The notes under the pieces are model-generated. The model did no database searches and was not told the origin of the DNA. It saw only the letters and a program-made list of their open reading frames with translations. A stretch of DNA of 34,331 nucleotides, from NCBI GenBank assembly GCA_035490315.1, contig DATHET010000024.1, positions 1 to 34,331 on the forward strand, written 5' to 3'. The position numbers and the translations under genes are program-made. The DNA is from JADJQU01 sp035490315 (GTDB lineage: Bacteria > Planctomycetota > UBA1135 > GCA-002686595). Below are positions 7,695 through 16,367 of the stretch, piece after piece; positions within the stretch are counted from its first letter, which is position 1, and the number at the start of each line of letters is the position of its first letter.

Positions 7695-9341
7695 TTGGCC
7701 GCGACCGCCGCACCCCACGTCCGGGTCCAATTCCAGATCAGCCCCGCGCAGTACCGCCACTGGAAAGTCAGCTACGCCGGCGACATCGCCACGCTGACCA
7801 TGGCGGTCGATCCGCACCAGGGCCAGCGCGAGGGCTACGAGCTCAAGCTCAACAGCTACGACCTCGGCGTCGACATCGAGCTGGCCGACTTCGTGCAGCG
7901 GCTGCGCTTCGAGCACCCGGAGGTCCGCGCCGTCGTGGTCACCGGCGGGCTCGATCGCGTGTTCTGCGCCGGCGCGAACATCGTGATGCTGCGCAGCTCG
8001 ACTCACGGCTTCAAGGTCAACTTCTGCAAGTTCACCAACGAGACGCGCCTCTACATCGAGGACGCGAGCGCGAATTCCAATCTGCGTTTCCTCGCCGCGC
8101 TCAACGGAACGGCCTCGGGCGGCGGCTACGAGCTGGCGCTCGCCTGCGACAAGATCCTGCTCGTCGACGATCGCAATAGTGCGGTGTCCTTCCCCGAAGT
8201 GCCGCTGCTCGGCGTGCTGCCGGGAACCGGCGGCCTGACGCGCATCGCCGACAAGCGCAAGATCCGCCGCGACCGCAGCGACGTGTTCGCAACGATCGCG
8301 GAGGGCATCAAGGGCAAGCGCGCGGTCGAGTGGAACCTGGTCGATCGCCTGGCGCCGCTGTCGCGTTGGAGCGAAGCCGTGAGCGAGATGGCGCGCGAGC
8401 TGGCGGACTCGGTCCCGAAGAAAACCGGCCGCGGCGTGACGCTCGAAGCGCTCGACCTCGATTGCGAAGGAGATGCGTGGAGCGGCCAGTACGTCGACTG
8501 CAAGCTCGACCGCGCCGAGCGCACCGCGAACTTGACCCTGCGCGTGCCCGACACCTGCGCGAAGACCGAAGCCCAGGCCCTCGAGCAGGGTTCTGGCTGG
8601 TGGATCCTGCAAGCGTTCCGCGAGCTCGACGAAGTCCTGCTGCAGCTGCGCATCAACGAGCCGGAGATCGCGTTGCTGCTCGTGCGCACGCAAGGCGCCG
8701 CGGCGACCTGGCGGACGACTGACACGCTGCTCGCGGAATCCAAGCACTGGTTCGTCAACGAGGTGCGCCACCTGGTCAAGCGCGTGCTCAAGCGCCTCGA
8801 CAACACGGCGAAGAGCCTCTACGCCGTTGCCGAAGCCGGCTCGAATTTCACGGGCACCGGTCTCGAGCTGGCCCTGGCCTGCGATCGCCTGTACCTGCTC
8901 AACGATCCCGATGTCGCGGTGCAACTCGGCACCAGCGAAGCGAATCGCGGCCTGTTCCCGATGGCCAATGGACTGACGCGCCTGCAGACGCGTTTCCTCG
9001 CCGATCCCGCGGCCGCGGAACGCATCGCGCAGTTGCGCGAGATGGACGCGGAAACGGCGAACGCCCAGGGGCTCGCGACTTTCGCGCCCGATTCGATCGA
9101 CTGGGAAGACGAGCTGCGGCTCGCGATCGAGGAACGCGCGGCTTTCTCGCCCGACGCGCTGACCGGCATGGAATCGAACCTGCGCTTCGCCGGCCCCGAG
9201 ACCATGGAAACGAAAATCTTCGGCCGACTCTCGGCCTGGCAGAACTGGATCTTCCAGCGCCCCAACGCCGTCGGCGTGCGCGGAGCCCTGACCTGCTACG
9301 GCACCCCCGAATCCCCCGACTTCGACGTCAACCGCACATGA
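7695..9341 (+). CDS. boxC: 2,3-epoxybenzoyl-CoA dihydrolase (benzoyl-CoA-dihydrodiol lyase)
   Basis: BoxC opens the ring of 2,3-epoxybenzoyl-CoA hydrolytically to 3,4-dehydroadipyl-CoA semialdehyde and formate, in the aerobic CoA-dependent benzoate pathway. The 548-residue length fits BoxC (about 550). It consists of two crotonase-like halves: the first has 'GGLDRVFCAGANI' (oxyanion-hole type), 'ALNGTASGGGYELALACDK' and 'FPEVPLLGVLPGTGGL'; the second has 'GTGLELALACDRLYLL' and 'MANGLTRLQTRF'. The reading frame is open far upstream, but the TTG at 7695 gives the family length and follows an AGGAGC ribosome site; upstream codons lie antisense to boxR. The palindrome at 9346-9432 and boxB follow on the same strand. 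It is expected to be cytoplasmic and induced by benzoyl-CoA through the adjacent regulator. Confidence 0.93.
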   Translation: MAATAAPHVRVQFQISPAQYRHWKVSYAGDIATLTMAVDPHQGQREGYELKLNSYDLGVDIELADFVQRLRFEHPEVRAVVVTGGLDRVFCAGANIVMLRSSTHGFKVNFCKFTNETRLYIEDASANSNLRFLAALNGTASGGGYELALACDKILLVDDRNSAVSFPEVPLLGVLPGTGGLTRIADKRKIRRDRSDVFATIAEGIKGKRAVEWNLVDRLAPLSRWSEAVSEMARELADSVPKKTGRGVTLEALDLDCEGDAWSGQYVDCKLDRAERTANLTLRVPDTCAKTEAQALEQGSGWWILQAFRELDEVLLQLRINEPEIALLLVRTQGAAATWRTTDTLLAESKHWFVNEVRHLVKRVLKRLDNTAKSLYAVAEAGSNFTGTGLELALACDRLYLLNDPDVAVQLGTSEANRGLFPMANGLTRLQTRFLADPAAAERIAQLREMDAETANAQGLATFAPDSIDWEDELRLAIEERAAFSPDALTGMESNLRFAGPETMETKIFGRLSAWQNWIFQRPNAVGVRGALTCYGTPESPDFDVNRT

Positions 9342-9345
9342 AGCC

Positions 9346-9432
9346 GGTACCCGGTATTCCACCGCCATTTTTTACACGCCGACGCCGCGGCGGCGTCGGC
9401 GTGTAAAAAATGGCGATGGAATACCGGGTACC
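9346..9432. repeat. 87-bp near-perfect palindrome, type 1
   Basis: Two 43-base arms around a single central base pair with one mismatch (C at 9362, A at 9416). The ends read GGTACCCGGTA and its complement, identical to those of the 3035-3118 element. Aligned from the outer end, 26 of the first 34 arm positions agree with that element, and all eight differences are matched in the opposite arm. It sits 4 bp after the boxC stop and ends just before the boxB ribosome site. It may attenuate, process or stabilise the boxCB message, or be a REP/MITE-like insertion. Confidence 0.95.
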
Positions 9433-9447
9433 CATCAGGAGACGAAT

Positions 9448-10860
9448 ATGACCGGTATCGATTACTCGCAGAAGATTCCCAACAACGTCGATCTCGCTTC
9501 GGACAAGCGCCTGCAGCGCGCGCTCGAGGCCTGGCAGCCGAATTACCTCGAGTGGTGGAAGACCATGGGGCCTTCCGACTTCAACACCAAGGAAATCTAC
9601 CTGCGCACGGCGATCGACGTCGGGTCAGAAGGCTGGGCGCACTTCGATTACGTGCGCATGCCCGATTACCGCTGGGGAATCTTCCTGCAGCCGCGCGACG
9701 AGCAGCGCACCATCGGCTTCGGCGATCACTTCGGCGAGCCCGTGTGGCAGCAGGTTCCCGGCGAGTACCGCAACTGGCTGCGGCGCTTGATCGTGACCCA
9801 GGCGGACACGGAACCGGCCTCGGTCGAGCAGCAGCGCCTGCTCGGCCACACCGCGCCGTCGCTCTACGACCTGCGCAACCTGTTCCAGGTCAACGTCGAG
9901 GAGGGCCGCCACCTGTGGGCGATGGTCTATCTGCTGCACACCTACTTCGGCAAGGACGGCCGCGACGAGGCGGAGGAGCTCCTGCAGCGCCGCTCCGGCA
10001 ATCCGGACCACCCGCGCATCCTCGGCACGTTCAACGAGCCCTGCGAGGACTGGCTCGCCTTCATGTGCTTCACGATGTTCACCGACCGCGACGGCAAGTT
10101 CCAATTGCTCGCCCTCGCCGAATCGGGCTTCGATCCCCTGGCGCGCACCTGCCGCTTCATGCTCACCGAGGAAGCGCACCACATGTTCGTGGGCCAGACC
10201 GGCGTCGGCCGCGTGATCGAGCGCACCTGCCAGCTGATGGCGCAGAATCCGGGCAAGGACGTGCGTTCCCTGGGCGGCATCCCGCACGACCTGATCCAGC
10301 GCTACATCAATTTCTGGTCGTCTTCCTCGACCGACCTGTACGGCGCGGAGATCTCCTCGAACTCCGCGAACTTTTTTCGCTCTGGGCTCAAGGGGCGCGC
10401 CTACGAGGACAAGCAGACCGACCACTCGGCGATGGAAGGCAGCTATCGATTCGAGAACTTCGTCGACAACCGCATCAGCGTCGAAGAGGTGCCGCTGCGC
10501 AACGCGATGAACGAGGTGCTGCGCGACGAGTACGTCAAGGACAACGAGCGCGGCATCGAGTACTGGAACCGCATCTGCGAGCGGGCAGGAAACGATTTCC
10601 GCTTCACGCTCCCCCACCGGCGCTTCAACCGCAAGATCGGCGTGTATTCCAGCGGCCGCTTCGACCTCGAGGGCAATCTGATCGACGAAGCGACCTGGAA
10701 CGCGAACGTGGACCACTGGCTGCCGAGCGCCGCGGACAAGGCCTACGTGAAGAGCCTGATGGTGCCCTGCTACGAGAAGGGCAAGATGGCCGGCTGGATC
10801 GCCGCCCCCGCCAAGGGCATCCAGGGCCTGCCGGTCGATTACGAATACGTACGGCTCTGA
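9448..10860 (+). CDS. boxB: Benzoyl-CoA 2,3-epoxidase, oxygenase subunit BoxB
   Basis: BoxB is a di-iron monooxygenase that epoxidises benzoyl-CoA at C2-C3 using O2 and electrons from the BoxA reductase. The 470-residue length matches known BoxB (about 473). Likely iron ligands are visible as E122, the EEGRH block (E151/E152, H155) and the EEAHH block (E241/E242, H244/H245). An AGGAG ribosome site precedes the ATG. It is the second gene of the boxC-boxB pair, separated by 106 bp that are mostly filled by a palindrome. No boxA-like reductase gene is present in the window, so its electron donor must be encoded elsewhere or be a different reductase. No membrane segment is seen. Confidence 0.94.
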   Translation: MTGIDYSQKIPNNVDLASDKRLQRALEAWQPNYLEWWKTMGPSDFNTKEIYLRTAIDVGSEGWAHFDYVRMPDYRWGIFLQPRDEQRTIGFGDHFGEPVWQQVPGEYRNWLRRLIVTQADTEPASVEQQRLLGHTAPSLYDLRNLFQVNVEEGRHLWAMVYLLHTYFGKDGRDEAEELLQRRSGNPDHPRILGTFNEPCEDWLAFMCFTMFTDRDGKFQLLALAESGFDPLARTCRFMLTEEAHHMFVGQTGVGRVIERTCQLMAQNPGKDVRSLGGIPHDLIQRYINFWSSSSTDLYGAEISSNSANFFRSGLKGRAYEDKQTDHSAMEGSYRFENFVDNRISVEEVPLRNAMNEVLRDEYVKDNERGIEYWNRICERAGNDFRFTLPHRRFNRKIGVYSSGRFDLEGNLIDEATWNANVDHWLPSAADKAYVKSLMVPCYEKGKMAGWIAAPAKGIQGLPVDYEYVRL

Positions 10861-11019
10861 CCCGGCCGAGGTCCTGAGTCAGAGTACCGAACGGTCATTC
10901 TGCGATCGATTTCTAGGAACTCCCATTTTACTCAAGGCTGTCAATCCCCGGTCCCGAAAGGATCCGCGGGAAGTCAGTCAGTCAGGTCGCCCGGGGGGGC
11001 GGCCCCAAGGGAGTCAGCA

Positions 11020-13539
11020 ATGCAATCGATCAGGATTCTCCGCAAGGAGATCGAACCGTGCGCGGACGGGCGCGGCGCTAGCGTCGTCCAGCTGCGCGAG
11101 ACGAAATCAACGGGTTTCGTCCGCTGGGTCAAGAACCTCGCACTGCTCGCCTGCGCGCTCGGCGCTGCGAGCACGCCAGCGCGCGCGCAAGCCAACTACA
11201 ACGTCGTCGCGCAGATGGAGATCGGCGCTCCCGCGTCGACGTCCTTCGTGCTGCACGGGACCCTGCCGGTTCCTCCGGGAACCTTTCCGCGCGCCGACAA
11301 GAAGCTCCCCTTCGCGCTGATCGACTGCGACGGAGCCGTCGTCGACACGCAGATCGAGCTGGTCAGCCGCTATCCGAGGGACGTCGACGGCGCCGACGTG
11401 ATCGAGGTCCTCGGTCGCGTCAAGCTTCCCGCGAACACCGCCCCGGGCACGCGACTGATCTACAAGGTCGTCGATTTCGTCCACGCACGCTCGGGCCGCC
11501 AGATCTCCCCCGTCGCGAGCAGCCTGCTGCTCACGCCCGGCACGGTGATGGTCGTCGCCAAGGACTGCTTCGGACACACCTACGGAACGGACCTGTCGAT
11601 CGGCTCAGGCCCCTCGGCCTCGGTCGCGATGGAAGCCGTGAAGACCGGCAGCGCCGCGAACCAGGTTCGCGTCTACGGAACGATGTTGCCGCAGACCGGC
11701 AACATCGGCGCGCCCAACGGGGCGCTCAATCACCTGTTCGGCGTGCACGGCTACTTCACGGCCTGGAAGGGCGAAGACGTGGTCTCGCTCGACCTGCGCG
11801 TGAACAACGGCGCGAGCGGCAACGACACGACGACGTCGATCGACAATCCGCTGGGCAAGGTCTACTTCCAGTCGCTGGAGCTGTGGATCAAGAGCGGTTG
11901 GAACGTCGTGCAGCAAGGCAGCGATCCGCTGTTCGGGAGTTCCACGTCGCAAGGGAACTGGACGGCCTACTCGATCATCGAGCCCAACGCCGACGGAACC
12001 ATGCACTACATGCCTTCGCAGGGCCAGTTCGTGCGCAGGCTCGCGCTGTGCAAGATCGGCCAGGAAGTGAAGGCCCGCGCGCTGCTCAATGACGAAGGAC
12101 AGGCCTTCTGCAAGCGCGGCATGTCGCCGACGAACGGCCAGGAGCTGTACTCGTGGTGGAATCCGGCGACCGCGCGCTACTTCCCGCAGCGCCACCGTCT
12201 GCCGGAGCTCGACTACATCGGAGCGAGCGTGATCCGCACCAAGCTCGCCGGTCAGCTGACGATCCTCGAGAACGCCTTCAACTCCGGACTGGCCGCGACG
12301 GGCTTCGGGATGGTGCTCACACCCAACCTCGGCTGGGCGCACCCCTGGGGCGTCAAGTACGGCGGCATGACCGGCGGCGGCGAGATCAACATCTTCGACG
12401 GCGTGCTGACCGCGGAGTCGGCGTCGAACGAGGGCTATCGCATCGCGCAGCTGACGCAGCGCGCGTACGACGATCGCCAACCGGACGCCTTGTACAACAA
12501 GGACGGACGGCCGACCGAGCTGCTGCAGTGGACGATCCCCGGCGCGACCGGCCCGTACGTGAACATGAAGTTCTACGGGAAGCTCCTCGCGGGCCCCGAT
12601 CCCTTCGGTTTCGGCCAGGCTTCGACGCACCAGGTCAACTGGGTCTCGGGCAACAACAAGAAGCCCGCGTACGAGGCGATCCTGTCGACGTACATGCCGA
12701 TCGACCTGCAGCACAACATCCGCATCACGCGCACGATGAAAGTGCTGGCCTGGCTCGGCAACGACACCCTGGCGAAAGACGATCTGCGCATGCGCGCCGA
12801 GATCTTCCGTCTGTCCTGGCACAACATGCCGAACAACTCGTCGGACGTGCCTCAAGGCGGCGGCCTGCTCGACAACTACCGGATCGTCACGGCGAATCCT
12901 GGTTGCGGCTTCAAGGTCGGACGCGGCGAAGGCTGGGGAATCGACACGGTCAACGCGGCCTACTCGCTGGCCGAGCCGAGCTACAGGGCGAGCCTGATGC
13001 CCTGGTACAATATGGTCTCGCTGACATTCAGCCGCGGACAGGCTCCGTGCAACGGATACCTGCAGTCGCAGGTGACAGCGAAGGCGCTGAGCGGGATGTA
13101 CTACCAGCGCCAGCAGTACGAAGCCTCGATCATCGAGAACGGACTGCGCGGAGCGGTCGAGTCGGTGCTGCGCGGAGTCGACCCGGCCGCCACGAGCCGA
13201 GTCGAGATCGTGCTGCGCGAGCAGATCGAAGCGATGATCTCTCCGATGGCTTGGGACCCGGTCCAACGCGGGCCGTGGAAGAACCTGGCCATGGCGCCGG
13301 CGGCGCAGCCCTCGGCGATGTACTGCAACTTCATCCCGCCCGGCGGCACGAGCACCGGCGTGGAGAAATATCAGAACTGGTCGTCCTATGCCTACGGGTA
13401 CGAGATCAGCCAGAACCCGGACCTCCTGCTCTTCGCAAGGTCCCAGATGGGCGGCGACCTGCTGAATGCCTTCCACAGCCAGAAGTTCAAGGACGTCGAC
13501 AACCGCGCGGCGTTGATCGCGCTGATCGAGCGGCCCTGA
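11020..13539 (+). CDS. Large secreted protein of unknown function, paralogue A
   Basis: The 839-residue product has a long N-terminal region and then a signal-like segment (NLALLACALGAASTPARAQA, about residues 39-58). Its ATG follows GGGAG. Long blocks are shared with the 18982-21471 protein: LHGTLPVP near the start, LYSWWNP and YFPQRH, LGWAHPWGVKYGGMT, LYNxDG, the MKVLxWLGND/AKDDLRM segment, RGEGWxIDT, and NRAALIAL at the very end. The N-terminal part looks like beta-sandwich domains; the second half is probably helical, perhaps an alpha/alpha-barrel. Resemblance in style to exo-rhamnogalacturonan-lyase-like (PcRGLX/YetA) proteins is a weak suggestion only. Together with its paralogue it brackets a cell-surface modification cassette. 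A strong hairpin follows the stop. Confidence 0.8.
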   Translation: MQSIRILRKEIEPCADGRGASVVQLRETKSTGFVRWVKNLALLACALGAASTPARAQANYNVVAQMEIGAPASTSFVLHGTLPVPPGTFPRADKKLPFALIDCDGAVVDTQIELVSRYPRDVDGADVIEVLGRVKLPANTAPGTRLIYKVVDFVHARSGRQISPVASSLLLTPGTVMVVAKDCFGHTYGTDLSIGSGPSASVAMEAVKTGSAANQVRVYGTMLPQTGNIGAPNGALNHLFGVHGYFTAWKGEDVVSLDLRVNNGASGNDTTTSIDNPLGKVYFQSLELWIKSGWNVVQQGSDPLFGSSTSQGNWTAYSIIEPNADGTMHYMPSQGQFVRRLALCKIGQEVKARALLNDEGQAFCKRGMSPTNGQELYSWWNPATARYFPQRHRLPELDYIGASVIRTKLAGQLTILENAFNSGLAATGFGMVLTPNLGWAHPWGVKYGGMTGGGEINIFDGVLTAESASNEGYRIAQLTQRAYDDRQPDALYNKDGRPTELLQWTIPGATGPYVNMKFYGKLLAGPDPFGFGQASTHQVNWVSGNNKKPAYEAILSTYMPIDLQHNIRITRTMKVLAWLGNDTLAKDDLRMRAEIFRLSWHNMPNNSSDVPQGGGLLDNYRIVTANPGCGFKVGRGEGWGIDTVNAAYSLAEPSYRASLMPWYNMVSLTFSRGQAPCNGYLQSQVTAKALSGMYYQRQQYEASIIENGLRGAVESVLRGVDPAATSRVEIVLREQIEAMISPMAWDPVQRGPWKNLAMAPAAQPSAMYCNFIPPGGTSTGVEKYQNWSSYAYGYEISQNPDLLLFARSQMGGDLLNAFHSQKFKDVDNRAALIALIERP

Positions 13540-13572
13540 GATCGGACGCGGTCTCCGCGGAGACTCGCTTCA

Positions 13573-13606
13573 GCAGGCGGGCGGTCCAGAGGGACCGCCC
13601 GCCTGC
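13573..13606 (+). terminator. Hairpin terminator after paralogue A
   Basis: A perfect 15-bp GC-rich stem (13573-13587 with 13592-13606) encloses the tetraloop AGAG, 33 bp after the stop codon. It is followed by ATTCTTGTC, which is only a weak T-tract. It probably ends the 11020-13539 transcript and separates it from the cassette starting at 13711. Confidence 0.7.
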
Positions 13607-13710
13607 ATTCTTGTCGGCCTCGAGCCAGCCGACTGCCGCTTCGACGTCGCCATCTCGCGCGTCCGCTCGCGCTGCGTATACACTCGGGACTTGCACCCCT
13701 CCCTCCCCGC

Positions 13711-14892
13711 GTGAACGAGACTGCAACCACGACAGACGCCGCAGCAAGCGGGCCCGCCAGAACTGTCCACGCTGCATGGGTGATCGGGGGGATCCTGGCG
13801 GGAACACTCCTGTTCCATGTCGCGGCGCTGCGCTCGGTCGATTTCGCCGCCGATGACGTGGCCCTGGGCCGCAACACGGTCGCCTTCACGGCCAGGTTCG
13901 AAGAGCGGCAGATCGGTGGCCCGATACCCGAGCTGCCGGAAGTCTTGAAGACGGCGCGGGCCGCGCGCGAGGCGGGACGACCGCTGGTCCTGTGGCTCGG
14001 AGCGAGCCAGCTCTACGCGATCAATCACCCCAAGGCCGGCGATCGGACCGCGGTGGTCTTCGCGGCCGAGCAGGCCCAGGCGCGCGGATCTCGCGCAGCC
14101 TGGATTCAGTGCGCCAGTCCCAACAGCAACGCGCACGAGCTCTTGTGCATGTACCTCGCCTTCCGCCAGGCAGGCGTGGTGCCCGAGCGCCTGGTGCTCT
14201 CCTTCACCTACGACGACCTCAAGGAACCGGACATCCGCGATTCCGCGCTGGCCCTGCTCTCGCCCCTGGACGCGGAGACGCTGCGCATCGGCGCGCAGGT
14301 CGCCGCGGAGCTGGAGACCGAGCGGACGCGAGTCGCCGGTGGCCTCGCGCGCGAAGCCGCGACCACGCCCGTGGTGCGCACGGCGACTTCGGGCACGCCG
14401 CAGGAAAGGCTCGAGGATGCGATCGAGGGCTGGCTCGAGAAGCACTGGTCGGCCTGGGCCGCACGCGGGAACCTGACGGCGGAAGCGGTCACGTGGTGGA
14501 AGATGCCCGTGACCACCCTGGCTTTCCGCATCTTCGACCGGCCGCAGACCGTCGTCCCGCCGGAGCGCGGCGCGTGGAACTGGTCGGCCTTGATGACTCT
14601 GCTCGACTTCGCGCAGGCCGATGGAGTGCGCGTGCTGGTCTACCAGGCTCCGCACAACCCGGGCCTGAAACCCTTCTACCACCCGCGAGGCGAGTACGAC
14701 CGCGCCCAGGCGGCGATGGCTCGCGCCTGCGAGGAGCGACACTTCGACTGGATCGGTCTGGAGACCCTGGTGCCCGCGGGACTGTGGGGCGAAACCAACA
14801 ATTTCACTCCCGACGTGTTCCACTTCAGGGTCGAGGGCCATCGCCTGCTGGGTGAGCGGATCGAAGCTGCGGTCAGGGAGCGCGACGGCTGA
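13711..14892 (+). CDS. Membrane-anchored SGNH-like protein, MBOAT partner
   Basis: The 393-residue product has one N-terminal membrane segment (about residues 21-40) and an extracytoplasmic domain. A putative nucleophile loop reads WLGASQ (S99), in the place of the GDS of SGNH hydrolases. A late block, DVFH (D368, H371), fits the DxxH catalytic pair. SGNH-like partners such as AlgX/AlgJ or DltD work with MBOAT acyltransferases to place acyl groups on extracellular polymers, and the next gene is an MBOAT. The GTG start at 13711 lacks a clear ribosome site and is the least certain part. The stop overlaps the next ATG by one base (TGATG), indicating translational coupling. The exact family and substrate are unknown. 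Confidence 0.72.
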   Translation: MNETATTTDAAASGPARTVHAAWVIGGILAGTLLFHVAALRSVDFAADDVALGRNTVAFTARFEERQIGGPIPELPEVLKTARAAREAGRPLVLWLGASQLYAINHPKAGDRTAVVFAAEQAQARGSRAAWIQCASPNSNAHELLCMYLAFRQAGVVPERLVLSFTYDDLKEPDIRDSALALLSPLDAETLRIGAQVAAELETERTRVAGGLAREAATTPVVRTATSGTPQERLEDAIEGWLEKHWSAWAARGNLTAEAVTWWKMPVTTLAFRIFDRPQTVVPPERGAWNWSALMTLLDFAQADGVRVLVYQAPHNPGLKPFYHPRGEYDRAQAAMARACEERHFDWIGLETLVPAGLWGETNNFTPDVFHFRVEGHRLLGERIEAAVRERDG

Positions 14893-16367
14893 TGCTGTTC
14901 AACTCCTGGGGTTATCTGCTCTTGATGTTGATCGCGGTGCCCTTGCATTGGGCCCTGCCGAACAACCGCTCGCGCCAACCGGTGCTGTGCGTGCTCTCGG
15001 TCGGCTTCTACGCCATGTGGCGGGTCGACTTCACCCTGCTGGTGCTCGGCTCCGCGCTGCTCGATTACTGCGTCTCGCTCGGCATCGCGGCCACGCAGAA
15101 TCCGCGCCGGCGCCTGGCCTTGCTGCTGGTCAGCCTGGTGACGCAGTTCAGCATCCTGATCGGCTTCAAGTACTCGTATTTCCTGTGGGACAACATGCGC
15201 GCGGTTGCCGGCGCGGCCGGTTACCACGTCTCGCCCCTGCAGGATCTCGGCGTGCACATCCTGCTGCCCCTGGGCATCAGCTTCTACACGTTCCAGACCG
15301 TCTCCTACACGATCGACGTCTACCGTCGAGTCATCCAGCCGACGAAGGACTTCACGCTCTTCCTGACCTACGTGATGTTCTGGCCGCAGCTGATCGCGGG
15401 TCCCGTGCTGCGAGCGGACGAGGTCATCCCGCTGCTGCAGGCGGAGCGGCGCTGGAATTCGGCCTGGGGCATCGAGGGTCTGGCCTTGATCGTCTCCGGC
15501 CTGTTCAAGAAAGTGGTGCTGGCCGACAACCTCTCGCCGCTCGTGGACGAGGCCTTCGCCCTGCCGGTCGCGGCCTTGACCGCGCTGGACACCTGGATCG
15601 CGAACACGCTGTTCGGATTCCAGATCTACTTCGATTTCTCGGGCTACAGCGACATCGCGATCGGTTCCGCGCTGCTCCTGGGTCTGCGCTTTCCCGACAA
15701 TTTCGACTGGCCCTACATGGCGCGCTCGCCACGCGAATTCTGGGGGCGCTGGCACATCTCGCTTTCCTCGTGGATTCGCGACTACCTCTATCTGCCGCTG
15801 ACGGGAGAACGCTTCCACACGACGACCGCCGGTGGCATCGCGGAGGCCGCCGGAGGGAAAAGGCGCGCCGGTGAAGCGCGCCGCAACGCGGCCCTGATCC
15901 TGACCTGGTTCATCATGGGCTTGTGGCACGGCGCAGCGTGGACCTTCGCGCTGTGGGGCCTCTACCACGCGGCGCTGATCCTGGTCTACCGCAGCGTGCG
16001 CGTCTTGCGCGATCTGCCGGAGCGAAGGCCGGTGATCGCCTGGATGATCATGTTCCCCCTGGCGATGGCGGGCTGGATCGCTTTCCGCGCGCAGGACATG
16101 CACCAGGCCCTGTCGATGTTCGGACGGATCCTGACTCCGACCGCGTACACCCTCCATGGTCGCACGGTCGACATGTACGCGTACTTCTGGGCAGCCGCGA
16201 TCTCGGCCGGCATGGTGTCGCTGTGGCTCTTGCGTCTGCGCGCGAGAGCGGCTTCGACCGTCGCGGCAATCCCAGGTCCGGTGATGGCCCTCTCGCTGGC
16301 GGTGATGACTTTTGCCATCCTGCTGTGCATGCGGCAGGTCAAGCAGTTCATCTACTTCCAATTCTGA
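14892..16367 (+). CDS. MBOAT acyltransferase, AlgI/DltB-like
   Basis: This 491-residue polytopic membrane protein belongs to the MBOAT family of the AlgI/DltB/PatA type. These proteins pass an acyl group across the membrane for O-acylation of alginate, cellulose, peptidoglycan or teichoic acid. Family blocks are clear: LPLGISFYTFQTVSYTIDVYR, FWPQLIAGPVLR, FQIYFDFSGYSDIAIG and FWGRWHISLSSWIRDYLY (H288). The presumed catalytic histidine, H346, lies in IMGLWHGAAW. The length is that of AlgI (about 500). The TGATG overlaps at both ends tie it to the SGNH-like gene before it and the LtaS-like gene after it. The acyl group and the polymer are not known; acetylation is the commonest use in this group. 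Confidence 0.92.
   Translation: MLFNSWGYLLLMLIAVPLHWALPNNRSRQPVLCVLSVGFYAMWRVDFTLLVLGSALLDYCVSLGIAATQNPRRRLALLLVSLVTQFSILIGFKYSYFLWDNMRAVAGAAGYHVSPLQDLGVHILLPLGISFYTFQTVSYTIDVYRRVIQPTKDFTLFLTYVMFWPQLIAGPVLRADEVIPLLQAERRWNSAWGIEGLALIVSGLFKKVVLADNLSPLVDEAFALPVAALTALDTWIANTLFGFQIYFDFSGYSDIAIGSALLLGLRFPDNFDWPYMARSPREFWGRWHISLSSWIRDYLYLPLTGERFHTTTAGGIAEAAGGKRRAGEARRNAALILTWFIMGLWHGAAWTFALWGLYHAALILVYRSVRVLRDLPERRPVIAWMIMFPLAMAGWIAFRAQDMHQALSMFGRILTPTAYTLHGRTVDMYAYFWAAAISAGMVSLWLLRLRARAASTVAAIPGPVMALSLAVMTFAILLCMRQVKQFIYFQF

Noticed and set aside
7011..9368. A 785-codon minus-strand open frame across boxC and boxR
   Set aside because: It is a high-GC shadow of boxC and boxR with no family match visible.
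10960..11010. Short GTCA repeats and a G-rich run upstream of the 11020 gene as a riboswitch or CRISPR remnant
   Set aside because: There are only about three short copies and no conserved structure could be recognised.
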